Assembly (NCBI GenBank): GCA_001899685.1 | Contig: MKWG01000017.1 | Coordinates: 1-64,000, forward strand | From: Sphingobacteriales bacterium 44-15 | GTDB taxonomy: Bacteria; Bacteroidota; Bacteroidia; Chitinophagales; Chitinophagaceae | Direction of reading: 5' to 3' | Length of the DNA stretch: 64,000 nucleotides | Shown here: positions 16,373 through 25,340 of the stretch, piece by piece | How the letters are laid out: every line of letters begins with the position of its first letter | How positions within the stretch are numbered: position 1 is the stretch's first letter | Notes under the pieces: generated by a model | What the model saw: the letters and a program-made list of their open reading frames with translations, nothing else | Told to the model about the DNA's origin: nothing | The model's database searches: none | Program-made: the position numbers and the translations under genes

Positions 16373-17560
16373 ATGAGTCATCCCGGTATAAAGCTGTTGT
16401 GTCAGAGCCCGCTGTTCCTTTGCCTGATTTTGCAGATAGCTTATGCCCAACATATAGTTACGATAGAAATTGCCCAACTGCCAGACCAGCACGCAGAAGA
16501 GCCTGTATTTATTACCGGTAATTTCAACGGATGGATACCTGCGCAGGCTGCATTGCAAATGCAGAAAAGCAGCAGCGGAACGTATACAATAGTGCTAAAT
16601 AACATCCATGATGGATTACTGGAGTTTAAATTCAACCGGGGCAACTGGCAAAAATTGGAATGTACTACGGAAGGCAGGCTGGTAAATCCGCATCAGGTTA
16701 TTATCAGGAGCGATACCGTTATCAATACCGCTATACATGCCTGGCGCGACGATCATCCTGTTTCTACCGCTTCACCGCAGGTGCATCTTATGGACAGCGC
16801 ATTTTTTATGCCACAGTTGAAGGAATACCGCGGTATCCGGGTATACCTCCCTGAAAATTATGGCAGCTCAGGCAAAAGATACCCGGTATTGTATATGCAC
16901 GACGGGCAGGACCTTTTTGATGAAGCTACTTCAGAAGGAAGGACCGGACCGGTGGAATGGGGTGTGGATGAAGCCATTGACCGGTCGGGGAAAGATTGCA
17001 TTGTAGTGGCCATAGATCATGCTGCAGATAAGGACAGGCGTATCAGGGAATACTATATACACCCCAACCGCCGGTACGATACGGTATATGGCAGGGATTA
17101 CCTCAGGTTTATAGTAGAAACGCTCAAGCCCTGTATTGATAAGCACTACCGTACATTGCCGGGGCAGTCCGCCACTTTTATGGCTGGCAGCTCAATGGGC
17201 GGGCTGCTCACATTATATGCAGGATTGCTGTACCCCGATGTCTTTGGCGCACTCGGCGTATTCTCTCCTTCCATCTGGCTGGACGAAGAAAATATTTATA
17301 AGGAAATATCTGTCACCAGACCAGGTAAAGCCTATACGACACAGCGTTATTATTTTTACGGCGGTGGCAATGAGAACAGGAGAAAGCCTGACGGTAGCTT
17401 TGTAGAAATGTCTGCTGATGTGGATTTGACAATAGACGCGTTACAAAAGAAAATAAAACCTGAAATAAAACGCGTTGTCAATCCCGAAGGAAGACACGGG
17501 CAATGGTACTGGGGACTCTCATTTCCGGGGTTTTATCAATGGCTGGCGCGGGAATGGTAG
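16373..17560 (+). CDS. Secreted esterase (Fes/IroE-like) with N-terminal CBM48-like domain
   Basis: 395 residues: a signal peptide (ending LQIAYAQ, about 26), an N-terminal beta-sandwich of the glycogen-recognition/CBM48 type (about 28-105; VFITGNFNGWIPAQ and LEFKFNRGNWQKLE), and an alpha/beta-hydrolase esterase domain of the enterochelin-esterase/putative esterase D family. The nucleophile elbow GSSMGG places Ser274; RHGQWYWG near the C-terminus supplies a likely catalytic His. The gene starts 10 bp after the PepSY stop and belongs to the siderophore set, so hydrolysis of an ester siderophore (triscatecholate lactone or similar) outside the cytoplasm is a good guess. A feruloyl or acetyl-xylan esterase is the alternative, because the same architecture occurs in polysaccharide loci. 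Confidence 0.85.
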   Translation: MSHPGIKLLCQSPLFLCLILQIAYAQHIVTIEIAQLPDQHAEEPVFITGNFNGWIPAQAALQMQKSSSGTYTIVLNNIHDGLLEFKFNRGNWQKLECTTEGRLVNPHQVIIRSDTVINTAIHAWRDDHPVSTASPQVHLMDSAFFMPQLKEYRGIRVYLPENYGSSGKRYPVLYMHDGQDLFDEATSEGRTGPVEWGVDEAIDRSGKDCIVVAIDHAADKDRRIREYYIHPNRRYDTVYGRDYLRFIVETLKPCIDKHYRTLPGQSATFMAGSSMGGLLTLYAGLLYPDVFGALGVFSPSIWLDEENIYKEISVTRPGKAYTTQRYYFYGGGNENRRKPDGSFVEMSADVDLTIDALQKKIKPEIKRVVNPEGRHGQWYWGLSFPGFYQWLAREW

Positions 17561-17599
17561 TGTTCAGTCAGGCAAATTATGCCTGTGTATTATCGCGGA

Positions 17600-17698
17600 A
17601 AGTGAGACTTGCCTACCGGTTTACCTGCCGTAAGCACGGCAGGCAGGAGATAAAGGTGAAAGAATGTTTCACGTCTCACATTTCACGTCTCACATTCA
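17600..17698. repeat. GTGAGA/TTTCACGTCTCAC word-string repeat with internal hairpin
   Basis: Left word GTGAGAC, then a CTGCCGT-aagc-ACGGCAG hairpin, then TTTCACGTCTCACA and TTTCACGTCTCACATTC in tandem. The right side is the same vocabulary as the repeats at 25217, 28065, 35603 and 36525. Confidence 0.65.
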
Positions 17699-17882
17699 AC
17701 AGCGCTTCAATTACCTGGAAGTCCGCCGGCCACCGGTATTCAAGGGACGGTTCCTCAAAGCAAATCCTGAAAATATAACGTATACAATTGCTGCAACAAC
17801 CGGTACCTTTCTCAAAAGATGTGCGTTTGAAACGCGTTAGTGCTATTGGATAAACAGCACTAAAATATACAACAAAATCAGC

Positions 17883-17909
17883 AAAAAAAGGCTTCCTGGA
17901 AAAGAAGCC
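17883..17909 (-). terminator. Rho-independent terminator of MFS operon
   Basis: Read on the minus strand: GGCTTC, an 8-nt loop, GAAGCC, then a run of seven T. It lies about 95 bp after the stop of the minus-strand MFS gene. Confidence 0.8.
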
Positions 17910-18002
17910 GATTGCGTTTTTTGAACGCGTATCATGAGAAAACAAACCTAGATCAGCCTCGCGATGGAATGGGGCTGACAATAAGTTGGGGAATAGTAGG
18001 TG

Positions 18003-19208
18003 TTATTCAACAAGAACCGGGATCATATTTTTCTGCTTCATCTGTTGCAGCACAATGAAGAAAATTATTACAAATATTATCCCTGCTACGGCCTCTGCGA
18101 TAAGCATATACCTGCTGCCAAATTTATCATGTGTCCATCCGTTAAAAGTGGTCATATATACTACCGGCAAATTACCGAATGACGACATCAAAGAAAATTT
18201 GGTGGCCGTATGTCTTTTGCCGATCACAAAAAGGATTACGGCGGTATAGGCAGCATAAATCAACCCGGTGCAAAATCCGTAAACGAGCACACCGGAGATA
18301 TAGGTTGCCGGGCGGTAAGGGAGCAAAGCTATTAAAACAGTGACCAATGCACAAATAATCCCAATACCAAGGTAGGCATTCCAAACGCCCCAGCGGTCTG
18401 CGATGAAACCTCCCGCTATGCAGCCCACAGCGCTTACACCGCCGCATAACAGTCCGGTTACAAGTACAACGGTATCTGCATCTGTTTTCCAGTCTCTCGC
18501 TACTGCCGACCATAAATTTGCCATAGCGCCGGTACCAATCGGCATAATAATAAGTAACATCACAAACAATGCTACAGGTGATTTTATCATGGCTAAAGTA
18601 TCCCTGCCCATTCCTTTTACTTCATGCGCTATTGTTTTTTCCTTCAGGTATGGGATGTCCTGGGTCAAAAGCATAGCCATTGCAAAAAATATGGATGCAG
18701 CACACAGTATAATACCTGCTAAAATAAGATTGTAATGCGTGGCAAGCCACAAGCCGCCGCCTCCTCCAATGCCGGTACTTGCAAGACTTCCTGCCTGGTA
18801 CCACCCGGAGGCTGCTCCCTTTTTATTTTCCCTGATGCGCTTGGCCATCAGGCCATTAATGGGCAGCAGGGTAATGGTGCCTGACACCTGGGATACAAAT
18901 ACAATTATGGAAAGTAAAGTGGCGCTTTTTACAGTAAACGGAATAAAACAAAGCAACATCACCGAAGCGATGCATGCCAATAAGCTCAGCCAATACCATT
19001 TATGCAAACTGAGCGACAGATCTACTACAGGTCCCCACACAAAACGCCACAGGTTCGCTGAAAGTCCTATGGCAACAATACCTGCTGTGAGCGCCACAGG
19101 AAACCCATTTTTTGTAAGCAGAAAAGGTAATGTTACCGTTACAAAACCCTGGCTGATCCCCATGGGCATTATGAGAAAAAAAATGTAAACCGGTTTGGTG
19201 TATTTCAT
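18003..19208 (-). CDS. MFS transporter
   Basis: 401-residue inner-membrane permease of the major facilitator superfamily with about 12 hydrophobic segments. Visible features are the N-terminal MPMGISQGFVTVTLPFLLTKNG, the GPVVDLSLS loop after TM2, a glycine-rich TM stretch (STGIGGGGGLWLA) and IADRWGVWNAYLGIG, a motif-A-like cytoplasmic loop, in the second half. The pattern recalls AmpG-like or PAT-type permeases, but substrate is not identifiable. The start codon directly abuts the stop codon of the upstream SnoaL-like gene (no gap), so translation is likely coupled. Confidence 0.88.
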   Translation of the reverse strand: MKYTKPVYIFFLIMPMGISQGFVTVTLPFLLTKNGFPVALTAGIVAIGLSANLWRFVWGPVVDLSLSLHKWYWLSLLACIASVMLLCFIPFTVKSATLLSIIVFVSQVSGTITLLPINGLMAKRIRENKKGAASGWYQAGSLASTGIGGGGGLWLATHYNLILAGIILCAASIFFAMAMLLTQDIPYLKEKTIAHEVKGMGRDTLAMIKSPVALFVMLLIIMPIGTGAMANLWSAVARDWKTDADTVVLVTGLLCGGVSAVGCIAGGFIADRWGVWNAYLGIGIICALVTVLIALLPYRPATYISGVLVYGFCTGLIYAAYTAVILFVIGKRHTATKFSLMSSFGNLPVVYMTTFNGWTHDKFGSRYMLIAEAVAGIIFVIIFFIVLQQMKQKNMIPVLVE

Positions 19209-19739
19209 TTACTTTTTACTTGCATACTGTTGCATAAATTCTATTTTACCGTCTTTATTCAATCCCCATACTTCATGTATGGCTACAGTATCTGTATTGT
19301 TCTTTTTATCGGTGCGCATTTCATTTCCCCATACCAATACCCAATTGCCGCCTTTATCGGTACTTTTCACTGACATTACCACATCAACAGTACTGATGAC
19401 GGAATTAGACATATTTCTCCCGGTTTTTGCAGTTGCTATAATGCTATCCCTGCCTGCACGCATCCTGAATCCCGGGAATATCATTTCTACCGTATCGGCA
19501 AAATGATCTTTTACATTATCTAACGTATTATTATCATAGCTTTTCCATAAATCAAGGACCATTTTACTGTTTTCCGGGTCGGCAAATTCAAATTTTGATG
19601 AATACCCGATAGGATAGGGATACAATACCTCAGCTTTGCTGCTATCAGTTTTAGTAGCGGGGCTGCTATCGTTTGTTAATGTATGACTATTACAGGCTGC
19701 AAAGGCAAGGAGTATAATAAAAGCTATAATTTTTTTCAT
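19209..19739 (-). CDS. NTF2/SnoaL-like lipoprotein
   Basis: 176 residues. The signal MKKIIAFIILLAFAACNS has a lipobox FAAC (Cys16). After a serine/threonine-rich linker (about 17-40) comes one cone-shaped NTF2-like domain: MVLDLWKSYDNNTLDNVKDHFADTV, MIFPGFRMRAGRDSII and a C-terminal VLVWGNEMRTDKKN...HEVWGLNKDGKIEFMQQY, all consistent with SnoaL/DUF4440-type folds. Such domains bind small ligands or act as enzymes; the role here is unknown. It is followed without gap by the MFS transporter and preceded by a second NTF2-like protein. Confidence 0.8.
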   Translation of the reverse strand: MKKIIAFIILLAFAACNSHTLTNDSSPATKTDSSKAEVLYPYPIGYSSKFEFADPENSKMVLDLWKSYDNNTLDNVKDHFADTVEMIFPGFRMRAGRDSIIATAKTGRNMSNSVISTVDVVMSVKSTDKGGNWVLVWGNEMRTDKKNNTDTVAIHEVWGLNKDGKIEFMQQYASKK

Positions 19740-19780
19740 GATATATTCATTTGTCTATTTTATCTGACTTTCCTCAACGC

Positions 19781-19813
19781 AGACCTATAAGGTTTTAAAA
19801 ACCTTATAGGTCT
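19781..19813. terminator. 33-bp perfect palindrome between NTF2-like genes
   Basis: AGACCTATAAGGTTTT, one central A, then its exact reverse complement. A 16-bp perfect stem with no usable loop would open to about 14 bp. Both strands carry a run of four or more T, so it could work as a bidirectional terminator or processing site. It lies between two genes of the same operon. Confidence 0.6.
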
Positions 19814-19824
19814 GTACAGGACGT

Positions 19825-20769
19825 TCATTTCTGTGTCAATAACGACATACTGTAATACATGATCTGCGAAACGATCTTTCCTTTTTCATCAAAGCCACTG
19901 CTGATATGTATTGGAAATACAATTGCTTTTTTGTCTGCTTTCCGCACTACATTAAATTTCCACCACGACAGCACTTCCCGGCCATTGTCCATTTCGTATT
20001 CCAGGTAATCGGGATAGCCAACCATATCTATATTTTTGATCTCAAAATCATTTAGGAATTTTTGCCAGTTGGCTTTGGTTTCTGCTTTGGTAAAATATTT
20101 GCCCCATTCGATGTTGATATCATACACCCTTGCTTCATCGCTGAAGAAGCTCAGGCTTTTATCCACATCGCCTTTTTCAAAAGCATATACGGCCTTGCGT
20201 ATGGTATTAATATTTTCGTGGTGGTTGTAAATTTTTCCGTTGGTGCGGTCAGAAAAGCTGGCAAATATCTCATCAATGACCTTCCCGTTGCTGTAGTTAA
20301 TGATCTTTTTTATTTTATTGTCTTTGGTAAGATAGTAAATGCGCTGGGCGGCGGCATCTAATTTTACGCCGGTGGCTTTATGCACGCCTTTCACCATCAG
20401 CCAGTCTTGCACTACGGTTTCGCCATCCTTGTTATCTTTTTTGTACTCAAGGGCATCGGGATAGGAGCCCGGAATCTGTTCTATGGCAAAATAATCCATC
20501 TCCCTGCTGTAACGAAGAATATTGTTCAAATAAGCCGTTTTATCAGTTGCCGGATCGTTTAAGCTGGTCGTTGTGCCATTGTACGATTTAAAGTCATCCG
20601 TTAAAAAGCCGGCAATTTTAGCCGAATCGCCGGCTACGGTGGCTTTTTCAAATTCGTCTACCACAGCAATTGCCGGATGGTCTATGTATATGGTTCCGTT
20701 GTTCTTTTTCTGTCCAAAAGCTATGATGTACAAAAACGCGAAGGCGAAGAGAAATAATGACTTTTTCAT
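19825..20769 (-). CDS. Exported protein with two NTF2/SnoaL-like domains
   Basis: 314 residues with a signal peptide (MKKSLFLFAFAFLYIIAFGQ). Two domains of about 130 residues have the same opening pattern: VVDEFEKATVAGDSAKIAGFLTDDF (about 35-59) and IRKAVYAFEKGDVDKSLSFFSDEARVYD (about 188-215). Both continue with the curved-sheet strands of the NTF2 fold, and the second ends with FDEKGKIVSQIMYYSMSLL. This is an internal duplication, and the downstream lipoprotein is a single-domain relative. The ligand is unknown. It is the first gene of a minus-strand trio ending with the MFS transporter. Confidence 0.82.
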   Translation of the reverse strand: MKKSLFLFAFAFLYIIAFGQKKNNGTIYIDHPAIAVVDEFEKATVAGDSAKIAGFLTDDFKSYNGTTTSLNDPATDKTAYLNNILRYSREMDYFAIEQIPGSYPDALEYKKDNKDGETVVQDWLMVKGVHKATGVKLDAAAQRIYYLTKDNKIKKIINYSNGKVIDEIFASFSDRTNGKIYNHHENINTIRKAVYAFEKGDVDKSLSFFSDEARVYDINIEWGKYFTKAETKANWQKFLNDFEIKNIDMVGYPDYLEYEMDNGREVLSWWKFNVVRKADKKAIVFPIHISSGFDEKGKIVSQIMYYSMSLLTQK

Positions 20770-21096
20770 TGTAATAGTTTTTTAAAGTGGCGACATACGT
20801 GGAACAGAGGAAAGGTTTACTTAAACAGGCGTTGTTGAATCAACTGCAAGGGTGATCACAATACACCTGTGGATGCAGGCAGGATGAGCGATAGGCGTTC
20901 GGTAAATATTGGTGCCTAAAGTTCTGCTGTAAGCTGCCGCTCTGTGAGTATGTTTTCGGCATTCAATGCTACATTTTCGTCTTTTACCAGGATAAATTGT
21001 GCAGGAATGGGATAAATTGAGCAAAGGCGTCTCGCGGAGGTACAAAATTTTGTTGTATAAGTGGATAGATACCTCCAAGTGTTTACCTTTATAGCA
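20770..21096. promoter_or_regulatory. Divergent regulatory region of NTF2 operon and hybrid sensor
   Basis: 327 bp between divergent genes. GGATAAATTGTGCA (20990-21003) and GGATAAATTGAGCA (21010-21023) are near-identical direct repeats 20 bp apart, i.e. on nearly the same helix face, and ACAAAATTTTGT (21042-21053) is a 12-bp perfect palindrome closer to the sensor gene. They may be sites for the sensor's own AraC domain or another regulator. The longer minus-strand reading frame across this region has no recognisable protein. Confidence 0.4.
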
Positions 21097-24000
21097 ATGC
21101 CTGAACGCTGCTGTCTTCCCGCCCTTTTTTTGCTCATCTTTTCCATATATGGAAACGCTGCTCCGGCGCAAACCATTGCCGGTTTTGAAGCCGTTTCCAC
21201 CGCTCAGGGGCTTTCGCAGGGGCTGATTAATGATATGCTGCAGGACAGGGATGGTTTTATCTGGATTGCTACCAAGGGTGGACTGAACCGCTACGATGGC
21301 TACAGCTTTAAAGTATTCACCACCGATCCGCAGGATGCTGCTTCCATCAGCAGCAATGCCGTAAGCAATCTGCTGGAAGACAGTAAGGGCAGGCTTTGGG
21401 CAGGCACGTATGATGGCGGTGTGAATGTATATAATAAGAAGACCGGGCAGTTTTTGCGGATCGTTCATAATAAAGGCGACACTTCGGGTCTTTCCAGCAA
21501 CCGGATAGATGCTGCGATGGCGGAACTGCCCGATGACCGCATATTGTTATACCCGCAGGGGGGGAGGCTTAGCATTATTTCGCTGCCAGATGGTGGAAAT
21601 CCGGTAATAACTACATTGACTGTACCGGGAAACCAGCCGGTTTTGGGAATAGGAAAGGATGATAAAGGGTTTATCTGGATCGGCTTAGCCGACAACAACA
21701 TTTATATTTTCAATCCCTCCAATCCCGGTTTCGAACTTTTATATAACGGGCATCAGTTTACCCGGCTTATCGAAAAAACCGGCAGAATTTTGTCGGCAAA
21801 ATTCAGCCAGACCTTTGGCTTTGGGATACTCCCGGTTACCAGGACAGCCTTAATAGATTCTGCCGGCCGGTTGCAACACAATCTGCTTCGCAACGGGGCA
21901 GGCGGCGGGCTGATATTCGACGATCATTTTCCCTTCAAAACCGGGGCAGCCTGGGGATGTAATATTTATGACCTGACGGGGGTAAAAGCCGGGGATAATA
22001 TCAATGCCGGATATGGTCGCAACTTAAAAACGGATGTACGGGATCAAAATATTAAATGCCTGCTGCTTGACCGGTCGGGGGTATTGTGGATAGGAACAAT
22101 GGGGCACGGTATTTACAAATACCGCCTTGCCGGCAACCGTTTCAATCCCCTGCTGCCCAATATGAGTCTGCAGCGGATTGCGGTATGGCATAATGGGATG
22201 CTTTATGTGCAGGGCTGGAGGACTGCTAAATTATTAACCCCGGAAGGAGAAGAACGCGTTAGCCCGGTTACCTCTGTCGTGGCGGCGGCCCCTGCTTACA
22301 TCCAGGTGTTGCAAACCAACGATGGCAGCTACTGGGTGTATTGGAACGTGCTGAAAAAACTGTGCCGGTATACGGCTGATTTGAAATTAACGGCTGCTTA
22401 CGACGAGCCGGCGAACCCTCAGGTTACAGAGCAGTTGCAGCCGATGATAGAAGACAGCAGACACCGTATCTGGGTTTGCGGCGCCAATGGTACGCTCGCA
22501 AGGATTGACCCCGCTACCGGCAGCATATCAAAGTTTGTAATAGATACTAAACAATATACAGGCACGCAGGCGCTTACCCAAACCAATGCATTTTATGAAG
22601 ATGATCAGGGCATTTTCTGGCTGGCTACCGAACATGGTTTTGCAAGAGTAGCATTTGCAGATGATGATACAACGCCACAGGTAAAATGGTTTAAAAATAT
22701 TCCGGGCAACAGCAATTCGCTTAGTTATAATTATGTTTCATGGTTCATGGACGACCCGGTCAACGCGGATTATTTATGGATATGCACCAAGGGCGGCGGG
22801 CTGAACCGGATGCAAAAATCAACGGGGAAATTTATTCATTATACCACTAAGCAGGGACTGCCCAATGACGTGGTCTATGGTGTGCTTGCCGATAAAGCAG
22901 GTAATATCTGGGGCAGCACCAATAAAGGGTTATTCTGTATGCTTGCGGGTAACAAAGAGGAGGAACCGGTATTCAGGATATTCAGCGCCAGCGACGGATT
23001 GCAGGCCGATGAATTTAACACGAATGCATTTGCCAGACTATCCAACGGCAATCTCGCATTTGGAGGGGTGAACGGGCTGAATATCTTTGACCCGCAAAAA
23101 GTACTGTCCGCAGGTTTTACGCCCAATGTATTTATCACAGGCATACAGATAGGTAATAAAAATATAACTCCCGGCGATGAAACGGGACTGCTGAAAGAAA
23201 CCATCGAACAAACGGCTTCTATCACCCTTACCCATCTGCAGGATGTAGTGACGCTTGAATTTTCATCGCTCGATTTTAGAGATCCCTTGCATAACAAGTA
23301 TCGTTATCAGCTATCAGGCATAGATAAAGACCGGACAGAAAGCGGCACGCGCCGGACAGCGACCTATCTTCATTTACCTGCAGGAAATTATGTTTTTAAA
23401 GTGCAGGGCAGTAACAGCCAGGGCGTGTGGAGCAATAAAATAGCGGAACTGAAAATAAAAGTATTACCTCCCTGGTGGCGAAGCTGGTGGGCATATATGC
23501 TGTATGCATTGTTGATCGCATTAGCTATACGCGCTTATCTGAGGTTTAATGTGAATAAGGCAAAATTGCAATCGCAGTTAAACTATGAACAGTTAGAAGC
23601 CAAAAGAGTAAAAGAATTAGATACCATAAAAACACAGTTGTATACCAATATAACCCATGAATTCCGAACACCCCTTACCGTCATATTGGGCATGGCCCAG
23701 CAGGTTGTAGAAAAGCCCGCAGAGCAATTTGATACCCGCATGGATATGATCCTGCGTAATGGGCGCAACCTGCTGAACCTGGTGAATCAGCTGCTGGATC
23801 TCTCCAAACTCGAAACAGGTAAAATGCAATTGCAGTTATCGCACGGAGATGTCATTCATTTTCTGCGTTATATAGTTGAATCTTTTCATTCACTTGCTGA
23901 AAGCCAGCAAAAGCAGCTACATTTTTTAACGGATATTGATGCTTTGTACATGGAATTTGACAGGGAGAAATTAAGACAGATCATATCCAACCTCCTTTCC

Positions 24001-25215
24001 AATGCTATCAAATTCACACCCGAAAAAGGGAATATTTATATTAATGTAATGGAAAATTCCCTGCCCAATGACAGCGACCATTCTGCATTGATCATTAAAG
24101 TGAAGGATACGGGAATAGGTATTCCCGGAGACCAGTTGCAATATGTTTTTGACCGCTTTTATCAGTTAGACAATAGTCATACCCGCAAAACCGAAGGCAC
24201 GGGCATTGGACTCGCACTGACAAAAGAGCTGGTCAGGCTGATGGATGGAGAGATAGCGGTAAAAAGCCCTCCGGCCGGCGCCTTTAAGGGCAGCGAGTTT
24301 ACGGTGTCGCTACCGTTAAAGAAAGTGGCTGCAGCAGAAAAACCGGCGCCGTATGATTTTAAAAATCAGGCATCCGTACTACTACCTGATTTCAATATGC
24401 CTGTTGCAGATAATGACGATAAAAATATAAGCGCACCATTGATATTGCTGGTGGAGGATAATGCTGATGTAGTTGCCTATACTGCATCCTGCCTTGCTGA
24501 TTACAGGCTCGCTGTTGGTAAGGATGGAAGGGAAGGGTTTGATATAGCCAAAGATATGATCCCTGACCTTATCATTACCGATGTGATGATGCCTTATGTG
24601 GATGGCTTTGAGCTGGTGAACAAATTGCGCCATAATGAAAGTACCAGCCATATCCCCGTGATCATACTTACGGCAAAAGCTGATGCAGGCAGCAAAATAA
24701 CAGGGCTGCAGCAGGGCGCCGATGCATACCTGGAAAAGCCGTTTAACAGGGATGAGTTGCTGGTGAGGATAAAGAAGCTGCTGGAGATGCGTAAAAACCT
24801 GCAACGGTATTATCTTAAAAAGGCAGGTATATATGAAGCTGCGCCTATGGAGGCGGTTAACGTTCCTGATAAAATAAGCGATCATGCCATAGAAGATAGT
24901 TTTGTGAAAAAGGTAAGAGAAGCGGTAGAGCAACATTTAACGGATACCGGTTTCACGGTAGAGCAATTGTGTAAACAGGTTTTCATGAGCCATTCGCAAC
25001 TGCACCGCAAGCTGGAAGCCCTGACCGGATATTCCCCCAACAAATTCATCAGGATGATCCGGCTTAAAAAGGCAAAGGAATTGTTGCAGGATCCTGCCAA
25101 CAGCATTGCCTCCGTTGCACTGGATAGCGGCTACAATGATCCGGGGTATTTTGCAAGAGTGTTTAAGCAGGAGTATGGCGTAACACCACAGGAATGGAGG
25201 GGTATAAAGAGCTAG
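21097..25215 (+). CDS. Hybrid two-component system regulator (sensor kinase + response regulator + AraC)
   Basis: Single-chain sensor and transcription factor of 1372 residues. Order: signal sequence (MPERCCLPALFLLIFSIYGNAAPAQ), periplasmic beta-propeller repeats (about 30-710; e.g. LQDRDGFIWIATKGGLNRYDG, LLEDSKGRLWAGTYDGG, VLADKAGNIWGSTNKGL), Y_Y_Y domain, transmembrane helix (about 793-815), HisKA with H854 in HEFRTPL, HATPase (N box NLLSNAIKF, G box GIGLALTKEL), receiver domain with D1162 in ITDVMMP, and a C-terminal AraC-type HTH (about 1265-1370). The ATG at 21097 is preferred to an in-frame GTG 36 bp upstream, which would extend the basic N-region oddly. Such regulators normally control a neighbouring glycan locus, but no SusC/D or glycosidase is adjacent here. 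Confidence 0.95.
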   Translation: MPERCCLPALFLLIFSIYGNAAPAQTIAGFEAVSTAQGLSQGLINDMLQDRDGFIWIATKGGLNRYDGYSFKVFTTDPQDAASISSNAVSNLLEDSKGRLWAGTYDGGVNVYNKKTGQFLRIVHNKGDTSGLSSNRIDAAMAELPDDRILLYPQGGRLSIISLPDGGNPVITTLTVPGNQPVLGIGKDDKGFIWIGLADNNIYIFNPSNPGFELLYNGHQFTRLIEKTGRILSAKFSQTFGFGILPVTRTALIDSAGRLQHNLLRNGAGGGLIFDDHFPFKTGAAWGCNIYDLTGVKAGDNINAGYGRNLKTDVRDQNIKCLLLDRSGVLWIGTMGHGIYKYRLAGNRFNPLLPNMSLQRIAVWHNGMLYVQGWRTAKLLTPEGEERVSPVTSVVAAAPAYIQVLQTNDGSYWVYWNVLKKLCRYTADLKLTAAYDEPANPQVTEQLQPMIEDSRHRIWVCGANGTLARIDPATGSISKFVIDTKQYTGTQALTQTNAFYEDDQGIFWLATEHGFARVAFADDDTTPQVKWFKNIPGNSNSLSYNYVSWFMDDPVNADYLWICTKGGGLNRMQKSTGKFIHYTTKQGLPNDVVYGVLADKAGNIWGSTNKGLFCMLAGNKEEEPVFRIFSASDGLQADEFNTNAFARLSNGNLAFGGVNGLNIFDPQKVLSAGFTPNVFITGIQIGNKNITPGDETGLLKETIEQTASITLTHLQDVVTLEFSSLDFRDPLHNKYRYQLSGIDKDRTESGTRRTATYLHLPAGNYVFKVQGSNSQGVWSNKIAELKIKVLPPWWRSWWAYMLYALLIALAIRAYLRFNVNKAKLQSQLNYEQLEAKRVKELDTIKTQLYTNITHEFRTPLTVILGMAQQVVEKPAEQFDTRMDMILRNGRNLLNLVNQLLDLSKLETGKMQLQLSHGDVIHFLRYIVESFHSLAESQQKQLHFLTDIDALYMEFDREKLRQIISNLLSNAIKFTPEKGNIYINVMENSLPNDSDHSALIIKVKDTGIGIPGDQLQYVFDRFYQLDNSHTRKTEGTGIGLALTKELVRLMDGEIAVKSPPAGAFKGSEFTVSLPLKKVAAAEKPAPYDFKNQASVLLPDFNMPVADNDDKNISAPLILLVEDNADVVAYTASCLADYRLAVGKDGREGFDIAKDMIPDLIITDVMMPYVDGFELVNKLRHNESTSHIPVIILTAKADAGSKITGLQQGADAYLEKPFNRDELLVRIKKLLEMRKNLQRYYLKKAGIYEAAPMEAVNVPDKISDHAIEDSFVKKVREAVEQHLTDTGFTVEQLCKQVFMSHSQLHRKLEALTGYSPNKFIRMIRLKKAKELLQDPANSIASVALDSGYNDPGYFARVFKQEYGVTPQEWRGIKS

Positions 25216-25216
25216 T

Positions 25217-25287
25217 GCTATGTCAAACGTGAAATGACAAACGATAGATGTGAGATCCTCACGTTTAACGTCTCATGTCTGACGTTA
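25217..25287. repeat. GCTATGTCAAACGTGAAA word-string repeat
   Basis: Starts one base after the TAG stop of the hybrid sensor with GCTATGTCAAACGTGAAA, then ATGTGAG, then complementary words CTCACGTTTAACGTCTCATG. The 18-nt leader is identical at 25592 and 36525 and similar at 28065. The halves can pair imperfectly. Confidence 0.7.
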
Positions 25288-25291
25288 TTAC

Positions 25292-25299
25292 TAACTTTG
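25292..25299 (+). promoter_or_regulatory. TAnnTTTG promoter element for 82-aa gene
   Basis: TAACTTTG matches the Bacteroidota -7 consensus. The ATG at 25341 lies 41 bp downstream, while the alternative in-frame ATG at 25275 lies upstream of the promoter and inside the repeat, which argues for the shorter protein. Confidence 0.5.
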
Positions 25300-25340
25300 C
25301 ACAACAGGCTGATAATTTTAAGGTGTTTAACTTTTCGGTT

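Larger units (their letters stand above)
17561..18002. other. Convergent spacer with repeats and terminator
   Basis: 442 bp between the convergent esterase and MFS genes. It holds a repeat at 17600-17698 and a minus-strand terminator at 17883-17909. In between is TTAGTGCT...AGCACTAA (about 17838-17865), an 8-bp stem with an 11-nt loop. No gene is supported. Confidence 0.7.

Noticed and set aside
20821-21468. 215-codon minus-strand reading frame across the sensor promoter region
   Set aside because: It overlaps the 5' end of the hybrid sensor gene on the opposite strand, has no signal or domain, and consists largely of low-complexity antisense residues.
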